Shown one piece after another: positions 54,716-58,559 of a stretch of DNA of 58,559 bases. The DNA is from Mycobacterium arosiense ATCC BAA-1401 = DSM 45069. Lineage in GTDB: Bacteria; Actinomycetota; Actinomycetes; Mycobacteriales; Mycobacteriaceae. Under the pieces are notes generated by a model. The model was not told the DNA's origin and did not search any database. It worked only from the letters and a program-made list of their open reading frames with translations. The first letter of the stretch is position 1. The number at the start of each line of letters is the position of its first letter. The DNA is taken from NCBI RefSeq assembly GCF_002086125.1, contig NZ_MVHG01000024.1, positions 1 through 58,559 on the forward strand, given 5' to 3'. The position numbers and the translations under genes were made by a program.

Positions 54716-56320
54716 TTGACCGCGCAATTAGCGAACCATTTGACACGGGCGAACGAGCAGCCGTACCTGGCCCGGCGACAGAACTGGGTGAACCAACTCG
54801 AACGGCACGCGCTGATGCAGCCCAACGCGACCGCGCTGCGGTTCCTGGGCAACAGCCTGACGTGGGGTGACCTGCGCCGGCGGGTGGCGGCGCTGGCCGA
54901 TGCGCTGAGCCGCCGGGGTGTCGGCTTCGGCGACCGGGTGATGATCTTGATGCTCAACCGCACCGAGTTCGTCGAATCGGTGCTGGCGGTCAACATGCTC
55001 GGCGCCATCGCGGTCCCGCTGAACTTCCGGCTCACCCCGGCCGAAATCGCGTTCCTGGTCCAGGATTGCGAAGCGCGCGTGATCATCACCGAACCGGTGC
55101 TGGCCCCGGTGGCCATCGGGGTCCGCGACATCGAGTCGATGCTGGGCACGATCGTGGTGGCGGGCGGCTCAACTCACGATGACGCGGCGGGCGTGCTCGG
55201 CTACGAAGACCTGATCGACGAGCCCGGCCCGGAACACCAACCCGTCGACATCCCGAACGACTCGCCGGCGTTGATCATGTACACCTCGGGCACCACCGGG
55301 CGGCCGAAGGGCGCCGTGCTGACCCACACGAATCTGACCGGCCAGACCATGACCGGGCTGTACACCAACGGTGCCGACATCAACAACGATGTCGGGTTCA
55401 TCGGGGTGCCGTTCTTCCACATCGCCGGCATCGGCAACCTGCTCACCGGGGTGCTGCTGGGCACCCCGACGGTGATCTATCCGCTGGGCGCGTTCGAGCC
55501 CGGGCAACTGCTCGACGTGCTCGCCGCGGAAAGGGTCACGGGAATCTTCTTGGTCCCCGCCCAGTGGCAGGCGGTCTGCGCCGAACAACACGCTCGCCCG
55601 CGCGACCTGAAGTTGCGGGTGATCTCCTGGGGCGCCGCACCGGCACCCGACGCGCTGCTGCGCGAGATGTCGGCGAGGTTCCCCGGCGCCCAGATACTGG
55701 CCGCGTTCGGCCAGACGGAGATGTCGCCGGTGACGTGCATGCTCTTGGGCGAGGACGCCATTCGCAAACGTGGGTCGGTCGGCAAGGTGATACCCACCGT
55801 GGCCGCCCGCGTCGTCGACGAGAACATGAATGACGTGCCGATCGGTGAGGTCGGTGAAATCGTCTACCGCGCACCAACTTTGATGAGCGGCTACTGGAAC
55901 AACCCGGAAGCCACGGCGGAAGCGTTCGCGGGCGGGTGGTTTCACTCCGGCGACCTCGTCCGCATGGACGCCGACGGCTACGTGTGGGTGGTCGACCGCA
56001 AGAAGGACATGATCATCTCCGGTGGCGAGAACATTTACTGCGCCGAGGTGGAAAACGTTCTCGCCGGCCACCCCAGCATCGTCGAGGTGGCCGTGATCGG
56101 CAGGGCCCACAAGAAGTGGGGTGAGGTGCCGATCGCGGTCGCCGCCGTCACGGGCGACAATTTGACGCTCGAAGAGCTGGACGAATTCCTGACCGAACGG
56201 CTGGCGCGCTACAAGCACCCCAAGGCGCTCGAGATCGTCGATGCGCTGCCGCGCAACCCGGCCGGCAAGGTGCTCAAGACTGAACTGCGAGTTCGCTACG
56301 GGGTCGGAGAAATCGATTAA
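54716..56320 (+). CDS. fadD5: Fatty-acyl-CoA ligase FadD5
   Basis: First gene of the mce1 operon; activates fatty acids, probably those handled by the Mce1 transporter. From the TTG at 54716 the 534-aa product begins MTAQLANHLTRA, as M. tuberculosis FadD5 does, with AAAGGAA at a good distance upstream; GTG 54707 is too close to it. Motifs: ATP/AMP P-loop IMYTSGTTGRPKGAVLTH near 185, FGQTEMSP near 335, the WFHSGDLVRMDADGYVWVVDRKKDMIISGGENIYC core near 405-440 and the C-terminal Lys in NPAGKVLKTEL. Confidence 0.92.
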   Translation: MTAQLANHLTRANEQPYLARRQNWVNQLERHALMQPNATALRFLGNSLTWGDLRRRVAALADALSRRGVGFGDRVMILMLNRTEFVESVLAVNMLGAIAVPLNFRLTPAEIAFLVQDCEARVIITEPVLAPVAIGVRDIESMLGTIVVAGGSTHDDAAGVLGYEDLIDEPGPEHQPVDIPNDSPALIMYTSGTTGRPKGAVLTHTNLTGQTMTGLYTNGADINNDVGFIGVPFFHIAGIGNLLTGVLLGTPTVIYPLGAFEPGQLLDVLAAERVTGIFLVPAQWQAVCAEQHARPRDLKLRVISWGAAPAPDALLREMSARFPGAQILAAFGQTEMSPVTCMLLGEDAIRKRGSVGKVIPTVAARVVDENMNDVPIGEVGEIVYRAPTLMSGYWNNPEATAEAFAGGWFHSGDLVRMDADGYVWVVDRKKDMIISGGENIYCAEVENVLAGHPSIVEVAVIGRAHKKWGEVPIAVAAVTGDNLTLEELDEFLTERLARYKHPKALEIVDALPRNPAGKVLKTELRVRYGVGEID

Positions 56321-56613
56321 ATCCATTCTAGGACAAGAGGTTTTAGGAGCAGAAAGGAAAGTTGACCGGAGCTGTAACGTTTGCCAGCTGTTGGCGAAGG
56401 GTTAATTGTGCGGATGCGGTTCACACGTGGTTTGCCATCGGGTACATTCCTGTGGTCTCCGTTACTACTTGCCAGTAGGGAGCCGATGGTCACACAGGTT
56501 GAGTCGGGACGAGGCGGGGGCACCCCCAGCCGCCTCGCGGCGAGGGGGAGAGGCGTGCTAGACGATCCACCGCGACGTCGGGAGGCGCGCGGTGACGGCG
56601 CGAGGGGGCCACG
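56321..56613. promoter_or_regulatory. fadD5-yrbE1A intergenic region
   Basis: A 293-nt gap inside the mce1 operon. The corresponding gap in M. tuberculosis has promoter activity, so an internal promoter is plausible. It also contains a GC-rich palindromic repeat (56509-56552). A 78-codon frame (56381-56617) has no support and is not called. Confidence 0.4.
56509..56552. repeat. GC-rich palindromic repeat unit
   Basis: The stretch has a GGGGGCACCCCC palindrome at 56515-56526 and then CCGCCTCGCGGCGAGG before GGGAG. It resembles the small dispersed mycobacterial repeats of this composition. It lies between fadD5 and yrbE1A and could fold strongly in RNA. Confidence 0.5.
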
Positions 56614-57429
56614 GTGACTTCAACGTCGACAAGTCGGCGGGGTCCCTACCTGGTTGGCTACGTTCGCGACCAACTGCAGACGCCGCTGACGCTCGTCGGG
56701 GGATTCTTCCGGATGTGCGTGCTCACCGGAAGGGCGCTGTTCCGCTGGCCCTTCCAGTATCGCGAATTCATCCAGCAGTGCTGGTTCATCATGCGGGTGG
56801 CGTTTCTGCCGACCATCATGGTGTCGATCCCGCTGACCGTGCTGCTGATCTTCACGCTCAACGTCCTGCTCGCCCAGTTCGGTGCCGCTGACCTGTCCGG
56901 CGCCGGCGCGGCAATCGGCGCCGTCACCCAGCTTGGCCCGCTGACCACCGTGCTGGTGGTTGCCGGCGCCGGCTCGACCGCGATCTGCGCGGACCTGGGC
57001 GCCCGCACCATCCGCGAGGAGATCGACGCGATGGAGGTGCTCGGCATCGACCCGATCCACCGACTCGTGGTCCCCCGGGTGGTCGCCGCCACCCTGGTCG
57101 CGACCCTGCTCAACGGCCTGGTGATCACAGTTGGCCTGGTCGGCGGTTACCTGTTCGGGGTCTACCTGCAGAACGTGTCGGGTGGCGCCTACCTGGCCAC
57201 CCTGACCACCATCACCGGTTTGCCCGAGGTCGTCATCGCGACGGTCAAAGCCGCCGTCTTCGGGCTGATCGCCGGCCTGGTCGGTTGCTATCGCGGCCTG
57301 ACCGTGCGCGGCGGCTCCAAGGGCCTGGGCACCGCCGTCAACGAGACCGTCGTTCTTTGTGTCGTCGCGCTATACGCCGTCAACGTGGTGCTGACCACGA
57401 TCGGTGTCCGGTTCGGGACGGGGCACTGA
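56614..57429 (+). CDS. yrbE1A: Mce1 ABC-transporter permease YrbE1A
   Basis: The 271-aa product is a MlaE/YrbE permease: amphipathic N-terminus RDQLQTPLTLVGGFFRMCVLTGRALF, about five to six membrane segments, and the family motif region GAGSTAICADLGARTIREEIDAMEVLGIDPIHRLVVPRVVAATLV near 125-170. It pairs with YrbE1B to make the membrane channel of the Mce1 lipid importer. GTG 56614 is used. It is followed at 1 nt by yrbE1B. Confidence 0.92.
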   Translation: MTSTSTSRRGPYLVGYVRDQLQTPLTLVGGFFRMCVLTGRALFRWPFQYREFIQQCWFIMRVAFLPTIMVSIPLTVLLIFTLNVLLAQFGAADLSGAGAAIGAVTQLGPLTTVLVVAGAGSTAICADLGARTIREEIDAMEVLGIDPIHRLVVPRVVAATLVATLLNGLVITVGLVGGYLFGVYLQNVSGGAYLATLTTITGLPEVVIATVKAAVFGLIAGLVGCYRGLTVRGGSKGLGTAVNETVVLCVVALYAVNVVLTTIGVRFGTGH

Positions 57430-57430
57430 C

Positions 57431-58300
57431 GTGTCGACTTCCGCCGTCTTTCGCGCCCGCTTCCCGCGGGCGGCAGAGAACCTCAACCGCTACGGCCTGG
57501 CCGCGGCTCGCGGTCTCGACGACATCGGTCAGATGGCGTGGTTCGGCACCATCGCCGTCGGGCACATTCCGCACGCGCTGCGCAACTACCGCAAGGAGAC
57601 CCTGCGATTGGTCGCCCAGATCGGCATGGGCACCGGCGCCATGGCGGTCATCGGCGGCACCGTCGCCATCGTCGGCTTCGTGACACTGTCCGGTAGCTCG
57701 CTGGTCGCGATCCAGGGCTTCGCCTCGCTCGGCAACATCGGCGTCGAGGCATTCACCGGCTTCTTCGCCGCGTTGATCAACGTGCGGATCGCCGCGCCCG
57801 TCGTCACCGGCATCGCCATGGCCGCCACGGTGGGTGCCGGCGCCACAGCGGAGCTGGGCGCCATGCGCATCAGCGAGGAGGTCGACGCCCTGGAAGTGAT
57901 GGGCATCAAATCGATCTCGTTCCTGGCCTCCACCCGCATCATGGCCGGGCTGGTCGTGATCATCCCGATCTACTCCATGGCGATCATCATGACTTTCCTG
58001 TCCCCGCAGATCACCACGACGGTGATCTACGGGCAGTCCAACGGGACCTACGAGCACTACTTCCGGACGTTCCTGCGCCCCGAGGACGTGTTCTGGTCGT
58101 TCCTGGAGGCCATCATCATCACCGCGGTCGTGATGATCACCCACTGCTTCTACGGCTACAACGCCGGCGGCGGTCCGGTCGGCGTGGGTGAGGCCGTCGG
58201 GCGATCGATGCGTTTCTCGCTGGTGTCCGTGCAGGTTGTCGTGTTGGCCGCCGCGTTGGCGCTGTATGGCGTCAACCCCAACTTCGCGCTCACGGTGTGA
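57431..58300 (+). CDS. yrbE1B: Mce1 ABC-transporter permease YrbE1B
   Basis: The 289-aa product (same length as the M. tuberculosis protein) is the second MlaE-type permease: GATAELGAMRISEEVDALEVMGIKSISFLASTRIMAGLVVIIPIY near 140-184 carries the EExDALExMGI motif. Five or so membrane spans follow the pattern of YrbE1A. GTG 57431 begins directly after the yrbE1A stop. Its stop lies 5 nt before the mce1A ATG. Confidence 0.92.
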   Translation: MSTSAVFRARFPRAAENLNRYGLAAARGLDDIGQMAWFGTIAVGHIPHALRNYRKETLRLVAQIGMGTGAMAVIGGTVAIVGFVTLSGSSLVAIQGFASLGNIGVEAFTGFFAALINVRIAAPVVTGIAMAATVGAGATAELGAMRISEEVDALEVMGIKSISFLASTRIMAGLVVIIPIYSMAIIMTFLSPQITTTVIYGQSNGTYEHYFRTFLRPEDVFWSFLEAIIITAVVMITHCFYGYNAGGGPVGVGEAVGRSMRFSLVSVQVVVLAAALALYGVNPNFALTV

Positions 58301-58305
58301 TCGCC

Positions 58306-58559
58306 ATGGCCCGACCGATTCAGACCAACGCCCCGCGGACCCCGCCGTACAAGCTGGCCGGCGTGGCGCTCCTTCTCGTCGGCGCGGTGGCGCTGGCCCT
58401 GGTCTACGGGCAGTTCCGGGGCAACTTCACCCCCAAAACGCAACTGACCATGCTGGCCGCGCGCGCCGGCCTGGTGATGGACCCGGGTTCGAAGGTCACC
58501 TACAACGGGGTGGAGATCGGGCGGGTGGGCTCGATCGCGGAGACGGTGCGCGACGGCAG
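58306..58559 (+). CDS. mce1A: Mce family lipid-binding protein Mce1A, N-terminal part
   Basis: Starts at ATG 58306 and runs off the right edge after about 84 codons. An N-terminal membrane anchor (PPYKLAGVALLLVGAVALALVYGQF) precedes the start of the MCE domain: FRGNFTPKTQLTMLAARAGLVMDPGSKVTYNGVEIGRVGSI, which matches M. tuberculosis Mce1A closely. Mce proteins form hexameric rings that carry lipids across the periplasm. Only the beginning is present here. Confidence 0.92.
   Translation, partial: MARPIQTNAPRTPPYKLAGVALLLVGAVALALVYGQFRGNFTPKTQLTMLAARAGLVMDPGSKVTYNGVEIGRVGSIAETVRDG

Noticed and set aside
55169..56326. 385-codon minus-strand open frame inside fadD5
   Set aside because: Antisense to a well-supported FadD5 gene; no motifs.
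56381..56617. 78-codon open frame between fadD5 and yrbE1A
   Set aside because: Arginine-rich and includes the palindromic repeat; no equivalent in known mce1 loci.

Overview
The window is actinobacterial and almost certainly from a non-tuberculous Mycobacterium. It carries two tandem PPE-SVP genes, the start of an mce1 locus in the M. tuberculosis order (adhE1-Rv0163-Rv0164-mce1R-fadD5-yrbE1A-yrbE1B-mce1A), and a mycothiol-type formaldehyde dehydrogenase. GTG and TTG starts and 4-bp ATGA overlaps between genes are common. No tRNA, rRNA or CRISPR array was seen.

Region 1 (1-25.6 kb) is an aromatic-compound catabolic island. It holds the protocatechuate branch of the beta-ketoadipate pathway (pcaD-I-J with a divergent LysR gene; pcaH-G-B-C with a divergent IclR gene) and its feeders (vanAB for vanillate, a pobA-type hydroxylase for 4-hydroxybenzoate). 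A mycothiol-dependent formaldehyde dehydrogenase (mscR) fits the formaldehyde released by VanAB. Next come a VOC/FAH-family pair, a LysR-linked CoA ligase and MDR reductase, and two homogentisate-pathway genes (HPPD and fumarylacetoacetase) with two more IclR regulators, an uncharacterised 296-aa protein and an amidohydrolase. pcaF and hmgA are not in the window. Near-identical TTCC-N7-GGAA palindromes recur before vanA, pobA, an iclR gene and the amidohydrolase and look like one IclR-family operator set. The island shows decay and mobility: an IS21-like end truncates pcaJ at the left edge, an integrase-core transposase remnant lies near 20.3 kb, and the vanA 3' end and a metallo-beta-lactamase-fold gene look frameshifted.

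Region 2 (25.6-26.6 kb) is non-coding, with NHL-repeat debris resembling a PknD sensor domain. Region 3 (26.6-37.3 kb) is a mostly + strand, GC-rich catabolic operon of unknown substrate: thioesterase, F420-type LLM oxidoreductase, acyl-CoA dehydrogenase, class III CoA-transferase, an unknown protein, a NIPSNAP-like protein, P450, MDR dehydrogenase, HpcH/HpaI aldolase, SnoaL-like protein, SDR and the first ~45 codons of a Baeyer-Villiger-type flavin monooxygenase. The C-terminal piece of such a monooxygenase lies at 50.5-50.75 kb, directly coupled to an esterase gene.

Region 4 (37.3-50.3 kb) lies between those two fragments. It holds two DUF1989 proteins, a urea/guanidine carboxylase and an allophanate hydrolase, best read as a guanidine-assimilation operon, then a TetR gene, two PPE-SVP genes and an APC permease. 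Region 5 (50.7 kb to the end) is the conserved chromosomal mce1 neighbourhood and runs off the right edge inside mce1A.
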